DNA of 64,000 bases from Erysipelotrichaceae bacterium (GCA_024684175.1 JAIKXJ010000040.1:57238-121237), one strand, 5' to 3'. Counted from the first letter of the stretch, positions 32,783-41,505 are shown. Notes: generated by a model from the letters alone, not told the origin. Made by a program: numbers and translations.

Positions 32783-33646
32783 ATGAAAATCTTACTCGCC
32801 GGCGCATTCGGGAATCTCGGTTTTGAGATCCTCAAAGCACTGGCAAACGAAAAATATGAGGTCATTGCAGCTGACCTGAAAGAAAAAGAGGGCAACGGTC
32901 TGGAAGGCAAATATGTCTTCAAAGCTATCGATGCGACCGATCCCAAGACGCTGTCGGGGATCTGCGACGGTGTCGATACGGTCATCACGACGATGGGTCT
33001 GACGACTTCTTCCAAGAAGTTCACGGCCTATGACATCGACTATCAGGGCAATCTGAACCTCTACAACGAGGCAAAGAAAGCCGGTGTCCGCAAGTTCAAT
33101 TACGTCTCGGTCATTTCCTGTGATGAACCGGGTGCGGAAAAGGTCCCGATGCTGAATGCGAAATATATGCTCGAACAGGAGATCAAAAAGGGTGACATGA
33201 AGTATGTCATCTACCGTCCGACCGGTTATTTCTACGATATCGCCAAGGTCTTCAAGCCTTATATCGACAAGGGCGAGATGCAGCTGCTGAAGGGCTACCA
33301 CGGCGTCAGAGCGAACGTCGTCGACTGTCCGGATTTCGCGAAGTTCATCGTCGATCATATGGATGACGAAAACGTCACCTACAACGTCGGCGGCAAAGAG
33401 ACCTATACCTATGAAGAGATGGCCAAGATGTGCTTCCGCGCTGCCGGCAAGCCGGTCATCATCAAGGATTCTCCGGTCTGGATGTTCTCGGTCCTGGCGA
33501 ATCTGCCGAAGATCAAGAAAGAAGGCAAACACGACATCATCATGTTCTCAAAGTGGACGCTGTCCCATGACCTGGTCGGCGATACCAAAGTCGGTGAAGC
33601 TTCCTTCGCGGAGTATATCAAGGATTATTTCGGAGGCAAGAACTGA
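32783..33646 (+). CDS. NAD(P)-binding atypical SDR (NmrA-like) protein
   Basis: A 287-residue Rossmann protein of the NmrA/atypical short-chain dehydrogenase type. The dinucleotide motif is LLAGAFGNLGFEIL, acidic ADL follows strand 2 (suggesting NAD preference), and YVSVISC and YRPTGYFYDIAKVF follow. The usual YxxxK catalytic pair is read as AKYMLEQEIKK, shifted as in atypical SDRs. The substrate is unknown. It overlaps the DUF1295 gene by one base, so the two proteins are made together. Confidence 0.85.
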   Translation: MKILLAGAFGNLGFEILKALANEKYEVIAADLKEKEGNGLEGKYVFKAIDATDPKTLSGICDGVDTVITTMGLTTSSKKFTAYDIDYQGNLNLYNEAKKAGVRKFNYVSVISCDEPGAEKVPMLNAKYMLEQEIKKGDMKYVIYRPTGYFYDIAKVFKPYIDKGEMQLLKGYHGVRANVVDCPDFAKFIVDHMDDENVTYNVGGKETYTYEEMAKMCFRAAGKPVIIKDSPVWMFSVLANLPKIKKEGKHDIIMFSKWTLSHDLVGDTKVGEASFAEYIKDYFGGKN

Positions 33647-34473
33647 TGTTTCATCTCGATCCTTCTTATGTAGGAAAAGTCTGGCCTCCGTTCATGTGGG
33701 GCGTGACCCTTGTCGCGGCTTTGGGCTGCTGCATGGGCTTCAAGGAATTCGTCTGGTTCATGTCCGTCGGTTACGGCTTTGCGGTCATGTGCATCGGTAT
33801 CTTCCACCTCGTCTTCGGTCTGTTCAATCATTCTTTGACTCTGGCGACGGGGATCATGTCGGTCCTGTTCATCATCTACGGTTACCGTCTGGGCGGCTAT
33901 ATCTTGAAAAGAGAGCTGACCAACAAGGACTACCGCAAGACACTGGAATCGACCGGTTCGACCAAGGCGATGCCGATCCCGGTCTCTTTGTTCATGTGGG
34001 CGTATTCCATGTGGATGTATACGGCGCAGACTTCCGCTTTGTCTTACCGCGTCATGAACGGGGCAAAGGACAATCTCTTCGTCTGGATCGGCATCCTGAT
34101 CATGGTCCTGGCGATCTGCGGCGAGGCGACGGCCGACAGGCAGAAATCCGCCGCCAAGAAGATCAATCCGAAACGCTTCTGCGATACCGGCCTGTACAGA
34201 TACTGCCGCTGCCCGAACTACTTCTCGGAAGTCCTGTTCTGGTTCGGCGTGACCGTTTCCGGTATCGGCGCTTTACAAGGATATCAGTGGTCGATGGCGC
34301 TCGCCGCCTTCATCCTGATCACTTATGTCATGTACAATTCCGCTTCGCGTCTGGAACTGCGCCATGAGAAGAACTACGGACTGGATCCGGAATACCAGAA
34401 GTATTCCGACACCGTCCCATTGCTGTTCCCGTTCACGAAACAGTATCATTCGATGAAAGTCTACAGAGATTAG
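33646..34473 (+). CDS. DUF1295 / steroid 5-alpha-reductase-like membrane protein
   Basis: A 275-residue polytopic protein with seven or so helices. The C-terminal signature GLYRYCRCPNYFSEVLFWFG and YNSASRLELRHEKNYGLDPEYQKY is that of the DUF1295/isoprenylcysteine-methyltransferase-like reductases that bind SAM or NADPH at the membrane face. The substrate is unknown. It shares a TGATG overlap with the SDR gene, suggesting two redox steps on one lipid-like compound; that is inference. Confidence 0.85.
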   Translation: MFHLDPSYVGKVWPPFMWGVTLVAALGCCMGFKEFVWFMSVGYGFAVMCIGIFHLVFGLFNHSLTLATGIMSVLFIIYGYRLGGYILKRELTNKDYRKTLESTGSTKAMPIPVSLFMWAYSMWMYTAQTSALSYRVMNGAKDNLFVWIGILIMVLAICGEATADRQKSAAKKINPKRFCDTGLYRYCRCPNYFSEVLFWFGVTVSGIGALQGYQWSMALAAFILITYVMYNSASRLELRHEKNYGLDPEYQKYSDTVPLLFPFTKQYHSMKVYRD

Positions 34474-34474
34474 T

Positions 34475-35056
34475 ATGAAGCAGTTTTCCCTTACGATGGC
34501 GCTCGTCGACTATATTCCGGTCGTCTTCTTCTGCCTGGCTTCTTTGATCCTGATCAAAGACCTGCACAAGAAAATGTCGAAGGCTTCCTTGTATGTCTAC
34601 GTTGCCGGTGCCTTCTTAGTCACGGCGGCCGGTTTCTTAAAAGCGAGCTACAAACTGCTCTATGCGCTGCAGATCGGTGACTTCCTGTGGATGTCCGGGC
34701 AGTTCTTCTCCAACCAGTCCTTAGGTTTCTTACTGGCAGGGGTCGGACTGATGATGTATGTGATGTCGAAAAATGAGCGTGCCTATGGCTTCTTACCGAC
34801 GATGGCGCTGGTCGGCATCATGGTCGTCGGTCTGGGTGCGATGGATGCGGCTTTGTGTTCCATTGCCAACAAGATGAAAAAGAGGAACGCACTGATCTGT
34901 TTCATCGTTTCTTTCTTCTTTTGTCTGATGATGGGCTATCTTTCCTCGAAGGATTTCGACAAAGTCTTCATGAACTGGGCGGCACAGTTCATCAATATCG
35001 GCGGTCAGGGCTTGTTTTACCTGGGTGTCCGGATCCTTCATGAAGCCGGTCTGTAA
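34475..35056 (+). CDS. Multi-helix membrane protein, unknown function
   Basis: A 193-residue protein with about six hydrophobic helices: N-terminal YIPVVFFCLASLILI, middle FLVTAAGFLKASYKLLYAL and QSLGFLLAGVGLMMYVM, and C-terminal NIGGQGLFYLGVRILHE. No family recognised. It starts one base after the DUF1295 stop, so it is the third member of the operon. No standard terminator follows, only the AT-rich imperfect dyad at 35065-35088. Confidence 0.7.
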   Translation: MKQFSLTMALVDYIPVVFFCLASLILIKDLHKKMSKASLYVYVAGAFLVTAAGFLKASYKLLYALQIGDFLWMSGQFFSNQSLGFLLAGVGLMMYVMSKNERAYGFLPTMALVGIMVVGLGAMDAALCSIANKMKKRNALICFIVSFFFCLMMGYLSSKDFDKVFMNWAAQFINIGGQGLFYLGVRILHEAGL

Positions 35057-35093
35057 AAATGTAACAGGAAAACAAGTCTGTTTTTCCTCAGTC

Positions 35094-35122
35094 TTGAAAA
35101 AGGCCTTACGGGATGATATATT
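35094..35122 (+). promoter_or_regulatory. Promoter of the licT-IIBC-bgl operon
   Basis: TTGAAA (35094-35099), 17-bp spacer, TATATT (35117-35122). Transcription should start just upstream of the RAT element. Confidence 0.7.
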
Positions 35123-35135
35123 TGAATTGGCAAAA

Positions 35136-35160
35136 GGCTTGTTATCGAAAGAGCAATACC
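35136..35160 (+). promoter_or_regulatory. RAT (ribonucleic antiterminator) for the LicT-type protein
   Basis: The sequence starts GGCTTGTTATCG and ends GAGCAATACC, matching the RAT pattern of two opposed G/A internal loops (GG-TTGTTA ... GCAA-ACC) bound by BglG/LicT proteins. Its last three bases are the first bases of the terminator stem, so the two structures exclude each other. Confidence 0.85.
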
Positions 35161-35191
35161 TGTCCGCAAGTTTTACTGTGGACAGGTTTTT
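35158..35191 (+). terminator. Leader terminator controlled by the RAT
   Basis: ACCTGTCC (35158-35165) pairs with GGACAGG(T) (35180-35187), then TTTTTATTT. It lies between the promoter and the licT start, so the whole operon depends on antitermination. Confidence 0.88.
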
Positions 35192-35210
35192 ATTTCATCA
35201 GGGGAGCGAT

Positions 35211-36038
35211 ATGGAAATAAAACAGATCATAAACAACAATGTGGTGATCTCGGATGACGGAAGCGGCGAAGTGATCGTCTTCGGAAAGGGCATCGGTTTC
35301 AACGGAAAAGTCGGTCAGAGGATCGATCCGTCCGCAATCGAAAAGACCTTCGTCTTACAAAGCGAAGGTTTCGATCCGTCTTTACGTTCTTTTCTCGATG
35401 ATATCCCGTATGATGTCGTGAAGTTCGGCGTCAAGGCGACGGATTATATCGTCCGCTGCAGCAATAAGAAGATCTCAAGAAGGATCCTGATCCCCTTGAC
35501 CGATCATATCTATTCCTGCATCGAGCGCAATAACAGCGGTGTCCGTTTCGATACGATGCTTTCTTATAATGTCCGCTATCTCTATAAAGATGAATACAAG
35601 ATCGCGGAAGACGTCATCGATATGATGGTCTCGGATTTCGGCATCGAAGCCGATAAGCAGGAAGCGGCATTCATCACCATGCATATCGTCAATGCGGAGC
35701 TCGACACCGACATCAAGGATATCTATACGGCGACGGACATCATTTCGATGAGCGTAGAGACGGTGGAGGAGTTCTTCAACATCAAGCTCAACAACGACGA
35801 CATCAATTTCGCCAGATTCATCACCCACTTGCAGTTCTTCGCCAAACGGATGGTCAAGAACACCTTCTTAGAGGAAGATACGGATATCGAGATCAACAAG
35901 CACATCAATCTGCGTTATCCCAACGAATACAAGTGTGCGAAGCTGATCGGCGAGAAGATCAAAGAAAGATACGGTTTCCAGATCGAGGACAACGAATACA
36001 CTTATCTTACGATCCATATAGCGAGGTTATTACGGTGA
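35211..36038 (+). CDS. licT: LicT/BglG-family RNA-binding transcriptional antiterminator
   Basis: A 275-residue antiterminator: an N-terminal co-antiterminator RNA-binding domain (residues 1-55, IKQIINNNVVISDDGSGEVIVFGKGIGF) and two PRD domains (about 65-170 and 170-275) with conserved His in ILIPLTDHI, AAFITMHIVNAE, INKHINLR and LTIHIARLL. PTS phosphorylation of these His residues switches dimerisation and RNA binding. It sits directly behind its own RAT and terminator, so it is autoregulated and drives the adjacent PTS and glycosidase genes. The ATG at 35211 is chosen over a longer frame because that frame would run through the leader terminator. Confidence 0.92.
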   Translation: MEIKQIINNNVVISDDGSGEVIVFGKGIGFNGKVGQRIDPSAIEKTFVLQSEGFDPSLRSFLDDIPYDVVKFGVKATDYIVRCSNKKISRRILIPLTDHIYSCIERNNSGVRFDTMLSYNVRYLYKDEYKIAEDVIDMMVSDFGIEADKQEAAFITMHIVNAELDTDIKDIYTATDIISMSVETVEEFFNIKLNNDDINFARFITHLQFFAKRMVKNTFLEEDTDIEINKHINLRYPNEYKCAKLIGEKIKERYGFQIEDNEYTYLTIHIARLLR

Positions 36039-36068
36039 CCCGCTTCAAATAAACGAAAGGAGACAAAT

Positions 36069-37412
36069 ATGGATTACAAAAAAACAGCTGCTGCCATCGT
36101 TGAGCTCGTCGGCGGCAAAGAAAACATCAGTGCGCATACGCACTGCATGACCCGTCTGCGTCTGACCTTGAACGATAAGGCCAAGGCAAAGGAAGAAGAG
36201 CTCAAGAAACTGGAAGGCATCCAGGGCGTCGTCTACAAAGGCGGTCAGTATCAGATCGTCATCGGACCGGATGTCGAACAGCTTTACAATGAACTGGCTC
36301 CGCTGGTCCCTGCCGCTCAGGCACAGGAAGTCGTCAAGGAGAATTTGGACGGCGAAAAAGAAAGCATCTGGAATACGGTCTTGTCTTACATCTCCGGTTC
36401 CGTCACGCCTTCTTTGACCGTTTTGATCGGTTCCGGTATGATCTCCGCCGTGCTGGCGCTTTGTGCCAACGTGTTCAAAGTCGATACAGCCGGCATGACT
36501 TACCAGCTTTTCAATGCTTTGGCAAACGCTGCTTATTCCTATCTGCCTGTATTCGTCGCATTTGCGGCTGCCAGAAGGCTTAAGACCAACGAATACGTTG
36601 CAGCCTTCATCATGCTGGCGTTGTGCTCATCTGCGATCTCCGGCGTTGCCGATCTGAAGATCTTCGGCATCCCTCTTACGACCGTGAAATACACGTCCAA
36701 CATCGTTCCGGCTCTGCTGATGGTCCCGGTCATGGCCTTCATCGACCGTTACATCGTCAAGTATTCACCGAAGTCCATCGTATCCATCACCCGTCCGACG
36801 ATCCTGGCGATCGTTATGTTCCCGCTGACTCTGCTGGTCCTGGGTCCGATCGGTACCTGGATCGGTCAGGCGCTGGCCAACTTCTGTGTTGCGATCACGA
36901 GCTTAGGCGGCATCTCCATGGTCATCCTTTCCGCTCTGCATCCACTCTTAGTCATGGTCGGCATGCATACCGTCATTACGCCGCTGATCGTCAACGAGAT
37001 CACGACCTACGGTTCTTCCCTGCTGTTCTCTAAGGCTCTGGCAGGCAACCTGGCTATCGCCGGTGCTGCTCTGGCTGTCGGTCTCAAGGCAAAGAAGACG
37101 GAAAACAAGACTGCCGGTATCTCCACAGGTATCACGGCACTGCTGTCCGTTACCGAACCTGCGCTTTACGGTGTCCTGATCCGTTTGAAGAGGCCTTTGA
37201 TCGGCGCTTTGATCGGCGCTGCCATCACCGGTCTGTTCATCGGCATCTTCGATATCCGTGCTTATGCGACGGCATCCTGCTCATTCCTGACGCTGCCGAT
37301 CTTCATGGCTCCGGATTCGATGACCAACTTCTATCTGGCAGTCGCTGCGGCCATCATCGCAACGGTCTTAGGCTTTGTTGCGACTTGGCTCATCGGCTTC
37401 AAAGAGGACTGA
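36069..37412 (+). CDS. PTS beta-glucoside EIIBC permease
   Basis: A 447-residue fusion. The N-terminal EIIB domain (residues 1-80) has phosphocysteine Cys26 in AHTHCMTRLRL, followed by the polytopic EIIC of the glucose/beta-glucoside superfamily (from residue about 100, with HPLLVMVGMHTVITPLIVNE). No EIIA domain is attached, so phosphate must come from a separate EIIA such as the one at 11456 or a glucose-type protein; this is inference. It is the second gene of the licT operon with an AAAGGAG ribosome site. Confidence 0.92.
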   Translation: MDYKKTAAAIVELVGGKENISAHTHCMTRLRLTLNDKAKAKEEELKKLEGIQGVVYKGGQYQIVIGPDVEQLYNELAPLVPAAQAQEVVKENLDGEKESIWNTVLSYISGSVTPSLTVLIGSGMISAVLALCANVFKVDTAGMTYQLFNALANAAYSYLPVFVAFAAARRLKTNEYVAAFIMLALCSSAISGVADLKIFGIPLTTVKYTSNIVPALLMVPVMAFIDRYIVKYSPKSIVSITRPTILAIVMFPLTLLVLGPIGTWIGQALANFCVAITSLGGISMVILSALHPLLVMVGMHTVITPLIVNEITTYGSSLLFSKALAGNLAIAGAALAVGLKAKKTENKTAGISTGITALLSVTEPALYGVLIRLKRPLIGALIGAAITGLFIGIFDIRAYATASCSFLTLPIFMAPDSMTNFYLAVAAAIIATVLGFVATWLIGFKED

Positions 37413-37418
37413 TATGAG

Positions 37419-37441
37419 AAAGGGACGTTACGTCCCTTTTT
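37419..37441 (+). terminator. Intercistronic terminator between EIIBC and GH1
   Basis: AAAGGGACG (37419-37427) / CGTCCCTTT (37431-37439) with T's, only 10 bp before the glycosidase start. It probably lowers but does not abolish downstream expression. Confidence 0.75.
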
Positions 37442-37451
37442 GTGAGGAATT

Positions 37452-38867
37452 ATGGAAACTAAAAAGATCAACGATTTTCCGAAGGATTTTTTATGGGGCG
37501 CTTCTTCCGCTTCGTTTCAGTGTGAAGGTGCGGCTCACGAAGACGGCAAGGGTCTCTCGGTCATGGATGTCAGAAAGATCGATCCTTCGATCTGTGATTT
37601 CAGCGTAGCGAGCGATCATTATCACCGTTATAAAGAAGACATCGCTTTGATGAAGGAGATGGGCCTCAAGGCCTACCGTTTTTCGATTGCCTGGACCAGG
37701 ATCTTCCCTGAAGGCAACGGCGCAGTCAATGAAAAAGGCGTCGCCTTCTACAATGATCTGATCGACGAACTGGTCAAGGCACAGATCACGCCGATCGTGA
37801 CGATCTATCATTTCGATTATCCGCTCGGCCTGGTGAAACAGTACGGCGGCTGGCTGGACAGAAGAAGCATCGATGACTACGTCAATTACGCGGAATTCCT
37901 GTTCAGGACCTACGGCGACCGGGTAAAATACTGGCTGACCATCAATGAACAGGACCATGTCGTACACATGCCGTTCCGTCTGGGCTTTGAGTGTGAAGAC
38001 CGCAAGGAAGCGGAAAAGCTTGGTTATCTGGCCAATCATCATATGTGTGTCGCGGCTGCTAAGGCGATCGAAAAATGTCATGAGATCGTCAAAGACGGCA
38101 AGATCGGTCCGGCGACCTGTTTCACGATGTTCTATCCCGAGACCAATTCTCCGGGGGACATGCTGGCGTGCATGGATGCCAACGTGATCCGCAACTTCTA
38201 TCTTCTCGACCTCAACATCAAAGGCGAATACGATCCGCTGTTCAGGCGTTATCTGTGCGACCGCGATATGATGCCGCAGATCGAAGAAGGAGATATGGAC
38301 ATCATGAAGAAGAACCGTCCGGACTTCCTGGCTTTCAACTATTATTATTCCGAGTCAGTGAAAGCTTATCCCTGCGATGAGGAACATCCGATCGGCGAGA
38401 TCGGCTTCAAGCTGCTTCCGAGCAGGGAAGCCGGCATCTATCAGGTCGTGAAAAACAAGAATCTGAAAGCGACCTTATGGGGATGGGAGATCGATGATAT
38501 CGGCTTGCAGTGTTCTGCCCGACAGCTCTATGACCGCTATCATCTGCCGCTGCTGATCACGGAGAACGGTTTCGGCAACAAGGAGACCTGGCCGGAAGAA
38601 GGCATACTGGAAGACGACGATCGGATCGACTATCTGTCAAGACACCTGCATCAGGTCAAGGAAGCGATGAATCTCGGCGTGGAGTTCCTCGGTTTCTGCA
38701 GCTGGTCCTTCATGGATCTGATCTCCGGTCATTCCGGTTTCTCGAAACGTTACGGTTTCGTCTATGTCAACCGCGACGAACACGACCTGAAGGATCTTGC
38801 CAGAAGAAAAAAGAAGAGTTTCTACTGGTATAAAGACACGATCGCCAACAACGGAAAAGATATCTGA
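37452..38867 (+). CDS. 6-phospho-beta-glucosidase, GH1
   Basis: A 471-residue GH1 enzyme, paralogous to the one at 11787. The acid/base Glu is in YWLTINEQ, the nucleophile Glu in LLITENGFG, and the C-terminal FSKRYGFVYVN carries the 6-phosphate-binding Lys/Tyr. It hydrolyses phosphorylated beta-glucosides imported by the adjacent EIIBC. A terminator hairpin separates it from EIIBC, and no separate promoter is visible in the 39-bp gap, so it likely depends on readthrough. A strong bidirectional terminator follows. Confidence 0.93.
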   Translation: METKKINDFPKDFLWGASSASFQCEGAAHEDGKGLSVMDVRKIDPSICDFSVASDHYHRYKEDIALMKEMGLKAYRFSIAWTRIFPEGNGAVNEKGVAFYNDLIDELVKAQITPIVTIYHFDYPLGLVKQYGGWLDRRSIDDYVNYAEFLFRTYGDRVKYWLTINEQDHVVHMPFRLGFECEDRKEAEKLGYLANHHMCVAAAKAIEKCHEIVKDGKIGPATCFTMFYPETNSPGDMLACMDANVIRNFYLLDLNIKGEYDPLFRRYLCDRDMMPQIEEGDMDIMKKNRPDFLAFNYYYSESVKAYPCDEEHPIGEIGFKLLPSREAGIYQVVKNKNLKATLWGWEIDDIGLQCSARQLYDRYHLPLLITENGFGNKETWPEEGILEDDDRIDYLSRHLHQVKEAMNLGVEFLGFCSWSFMDLISGHSGFSKRYGFVYVNRDEHDLKDLARRKKKSFYWYKDTIANNGKDI

Positions 38868-38869
38868 AA

Positions 38870-38899
38870 AAATGATCTGCACAGCTGTGCAGATCATTT
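38870..38899. terminator. Large palindromic bidirectional terminator
   Basis: AAATGATCTGCACAG / CTGTGCAGATCATTT, a perfect 30-bp palindrome flanked by A and T runs, separates the convergent GH1 and lipid kinase genes. The stop codon of the latter overlaps its edge. Confidence 0.9.
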
Positions 38900-39770
38900 A
38901 TTTTTTCATCATTGCTTCAAGGAAGGCTTTTTCAAAATGAATGCGGAAACCTTTGGGGATCAGTTTCAGTTCGAAGCGTTCGGCAAAGAGCGGTTCCCCG
39001 TCGATGTTGGCACCGATCTTCGTATCGAAGGATATGACAAGCTCATTCGTCTCAAAGACTCTGACGGCCGGGTTCTTCAGATGCGAAGCATCTTTCATCG
39101 ACAGGATGGTCTTGGCCATCGATATCTTATTCAGCTCATCGACCAGAAGGACTTCCATCTTGCCGTCATCGATGAAGGAATGGGGAGACGGCCGGTAGCC
39201 GCCGCCGTAATATCTGGCGTTGGCAGCGATGAGCGTCGTGAAGCTTCCTTTGATCTTTTCGCCGTTGATGCAGACTTCCATCGTCTTGGGAGAGTAGGTC
39301 AGAAAATAGTAGACCACCCCGGCATTGTAGCGCATGGACTTCGGGATGAGCGGGTTGTGGATGAAACGGTCGTCGTTGGCGATGTCCGCATCGATGCCGA
39401 AACATGCGACATTGATGAAGTAACGTTCGTTGATCCTGATGAGGTCGACCTCGTGTGTGCCGTCGCTCACTTCTTCCATGCAGTAGCGGCAGAAATCGTT
39501 GCCGGTACCGTGCGGAATGAATGAGAGGATGTTATTCGTGCCGATCAGATCGTTGAGCAGCAGATTGATTGATCCATCGCCGCCGACTGTGGTGATGATG
39601 TGTTCCGTATCCTTGAAGCGTTTCATCGTCTCCTGAAGTTCTTCGACGGTGTCGCTGATACAGATCTCATAGCGGCGCTTGAAAAGATCGGAGACCGTGC
39701 GAAGTTTCTTTTCGATCGAAGAGGTCTCTTCCTTCAGGTTGAAGCGGTTGAGCAGGTAGATGTACTTCAT
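38898..39770 (-). CDS. DagK/YegS-family lipid kinase
   Basis: A 290-residue diacylglycerol/sphingosine-kinase-like catalytic domain. The ATP-binding signature is ITTVGGDGSINLLLNDL, with FIPHGTGNDFCRY and the later NARYYGGGYRPSPHSFIDDGKMEVLLV. It phosphorylates diacylglycerol or another lipid alcohol, feeding phospholipid recycling. The ATG is 10 bases after TATAAT (39781-39786, minus strand) with no Shine-Dalgarno site, a near-leaderless arrangement. Confidence 0.92.
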   Translation of the reverse strand: MKYIYLLNRFNLKEETSSIEKKLRTVSDLFKRRYEICISDTVEELQETMKRFKDTEHIITTVGGDGSINLLLNDLIGTNNILSFIPHGTGNDFCRYCMEEVSDGTHEVDLIRINERYFINVACFGIDADIANDDRFIHNPLIPKSMRYNAGVVYYFLTYSPKTMEVCINGEKIKGSFTTLIAANARYYGGGYRPSPHSFIDDGKMEVLLVDELNKISMAKTILSMKDASHLKNPAVRVFETNELVISFDTKIGANIDGEPLFAERFELKLIPKGFRIHFEKAFLEAMMKK

Positions 39771-39848
39771 GTCTTTTCTTATTATAACTCCGCCTTGAAT
39801 CGGTAAGAAAATGTGTTAGTATATGGGCATACGTTAAAGGAGCTTTTT

Positions 39849-40424
39849 ATGAAACTGTTAGAAGATCGTATCAGAAAAGACGGAAAGATCCTTCCGGGAG
39901 ACATCCTTAAGATCGACTGTTTCCTCAATCATCAGATCGACACGAAGCTGATGGATCAGATCGGCGAAGAATTCTATGAACTGTTCAAAGATTCCGGGCC
40001 GACGAAGATCCTGACCATCGAATCCAGCGGGATCGCGATCGCGTACGGCGCTTCAAGGTTCTTCGGTTTCATCCCGGTCGTTTTCGCCAAAAAGACGGTC
40101 GCCGCCAACATGGCAGCCAACACGTATGAGGCCAAGGAACATTCCTACACCCGCAACATCGAATATACGGTGCAGGTCGCCAAGGAATATCTGAACGAGA
40201 ACGATGATGTACTCATACTCGATGACTTTTTAGCCAACGGTGAGGCGATGCATGCCCTCATCAGCATCTGCCAGCAGGCCGGTGCGAAGATCGTCGGCTG
40301 CGGTGCCGTCGTCTGCAAGACCTACCAGCCCGGTGAACAGAGGATCAGAGATCTCGGATATCAGGTCGAGGTCCTGGCGAGAGTCAAACACATGTCCGAT
40401 GACGGACAGATCGAATTCGAATGA
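39849..40424 (+). CDS. xpt: Xanthine phosphoribosyltransferase
   Basis: A 191-residue PRPP-dependent enzyme converting xanthine to XMP in purine salvage. The N-terminal MKLLEDRIRKDGKILPGDILKID is typical of Xpt, and the PRPP-binding loop is VLILDDFLANGEAM. The start with AAAGGAG (39849) is preferred over 39813. No purine riboswitch is seen in the short upstream gap, unlike B. subtilis xpt. A terminator follows. Confidence 0.95.
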   Translation: MKLLEDRIRKDGKILPGDILKIDCFLNHQIDTKLMDQIGEEFYELFKDSGPTKILTIESSGIAIAYGASRFFGFIPVVFAKKTVAANMAANTYEAKEHSYTRNIEYTVQVAKEYLNENDDVLILDDFLANGEAMHALISICQQAGAKIVGCGAVVCKTYQPGEQRIRDLGYQVEVLARVKHMSDDGQIEFE

Positions 40425-40447
40425 GCTGCGAAAGCGGCTTTTCTTTT
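40424..40447 (+). terminator. Terminator of xpt
   Basis: AGCTGC (40424-40429) pairs with GCGGCT (40434-40439) across a GAAA loop, then TTTCTTTTT. Confidence 0.75.
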
Positions 40448-40529
40448 TGACAGGTCAAAATCCGGAACTGTTCAAGGCGTTTTTCTTCTTTTACCATGAA
40501 ACTGTAAGTATAAAAAGGAGAAAAAAATC

Positions 40530-40967
40530 ATGTCTCTAAACGAAAAAGATTCAGCACAGCTCGAGAAAAGATACGCATCTTTTCAAAAGAAGAGAGAACG
40601 TCTCAAAGAAGACAGTTTCGAGAAACGCCGCCTGAAGGATTTCTTCTTAAGCAGGAAGCAGATCGAAGAGCGCTTCGTTCTGGAAAAGCTCAATAAGGAA
40701 TACTTCAGCGAACTGCCGGAAAACAAGAAAGGTCATGATCTGATCAAGATCTTCGAGCGGGAAAGAAAGATCGATTTCTCGCTGATCAGTTTCAAAAAGA
40801 TCTTCCTGGACGGCAATCTTGAAAGGTTCACGAAGCTTCTTCTCAAGGAAGACAAGGAACTGCAGAAGTTCATGAAAGAGACTTCCTATTCCGATCTCAA
40901 GGTCTGCTATCTTGAGGCGGATGAAGAAAACGGAAGGATCAGCTACAAGATCGGGATCTACGCCTGA
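40530..40967 (+). CDS. Hypothetical charged helical protein
   Basis: A 145-residue soluble protein, very rich in Lys and Glu, probably mostly helical. Residues 5-45 look like a coiled coil (LEKRYASFQKKRERLKEDSFEKRRLKDFF), and the C-terminal third ends in a strand-like segment (YSDLKVCYLEADEENGRISYKIGIYA). No family recognised. It has an AAAAGGAG ribosome site and lies between two terminators, so it is its own unit. Confidence 0.65.
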   Translation: MSLNEKDSAQLEKRYASFQKKRERLKEDSFEKRRLKDFFLSRKQIEERFVLEKLNKEYFSELPENKKGHDLIKIFERERKIDFSLISFKKIFLDGNLERFTKLLLKEDKELQKFMKETSYSDLKVCYLEADEENGRISYKIGIYA

Positions 40968-40975
40968 CCATGAAA

Positions 40976-41001
40976 AAAAGAACTCATTGTTGAGTTCTTT
41001 T
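40976..41001. terminator. Bidirectional terminator, 40967 / mscL
   Basis: AAAAGAACTC (40976-40985) / GAGTTCTTTT (40992-41001) between convergent genes. Confidence 0.88.
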
Positions 41002-41003
41002 CT

Positions 41004-41408
41004 TTATTTGTCGTTGAGTTTCTTGAGTTCTTCGCAGATGGAAGTGAGCAGCTTGACTTCGTCGCTCGGTTCCGGTTCGACTTCCCCTGCCGGTTCTTCT
41101 TCCTTCTTGCCCAAATCCATCATCTTGTTGACGGCTTTTAAGATCAGGAACAGGACGAAGGCCAGGATCAGGAAGTTGATGATGGCAGTGATGAAAGCGC
41201 CCCAGTTGATGACCTGTCCGGTGTTTCCTAAAGGTGTGACCAGACCGACTTCCGTTCCGCCCAGGCAGGCGATGATCGGATTGAGGATGTTTTCCGTCAG
41301 CGCACCGACGATCGAAGAGAAGGCACCGCCGACGATGACACCGATGGCCATATCCATGACATTGCCTTTTAACGCAAAGGCTTTGAATTCTTCCAGAAAT
41401 TTTTTCAT
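41004..41408 (-). CDS. mscL: Large-conductance mechanosensitive channel MscL
   Basis: A 134-residue emergency-release channel. The N-terminal amphipathic helix and TM1 (FLEEFKAFALKGNVMDMAIGVIVGGAF), the periplasmic loop, TM2 (AFITAIINFLILAFVLFLILKAV) and the C-terminal helix (EVKLLTSICEELKKLNDK) are all present, and the length is standard. The ribosome site AAAGGGGGG precedes the ATG, and a TATAAT box lies further upstream on the minus strand. It complements the MscS channel at 30023 in osmotic protection. Confidence 0.96.
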   Translation of the reverse strand: MKKFLEEFKAFALKGNVMDMAIGVIVGGAFSSIVGALTENILNPIIACLGGTEVGLVTPLGNTGQVINWGAFITAIINFLILAFVLFLILKAVNKMMDLGKKEEEPAGEVEPEPSDEVKLLTSICEELKKLNDK

Positions 41409-41505
41409 AAGTTGGATCCCCCCTTTCCTAATATTATATTACATTTCGGCCATGGTATAATTCAGACAGACACAAAACAGATCCAATGGATAAGAAAGGC
41501 GGTTT

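Noticed and set aside
39771..39848. Purine riboswitch before xpt
   Set aside because: The gap is about 78 bp, shared with the divergent lipid kinase promoter, and lacks the conserved purine-aptamer loops.
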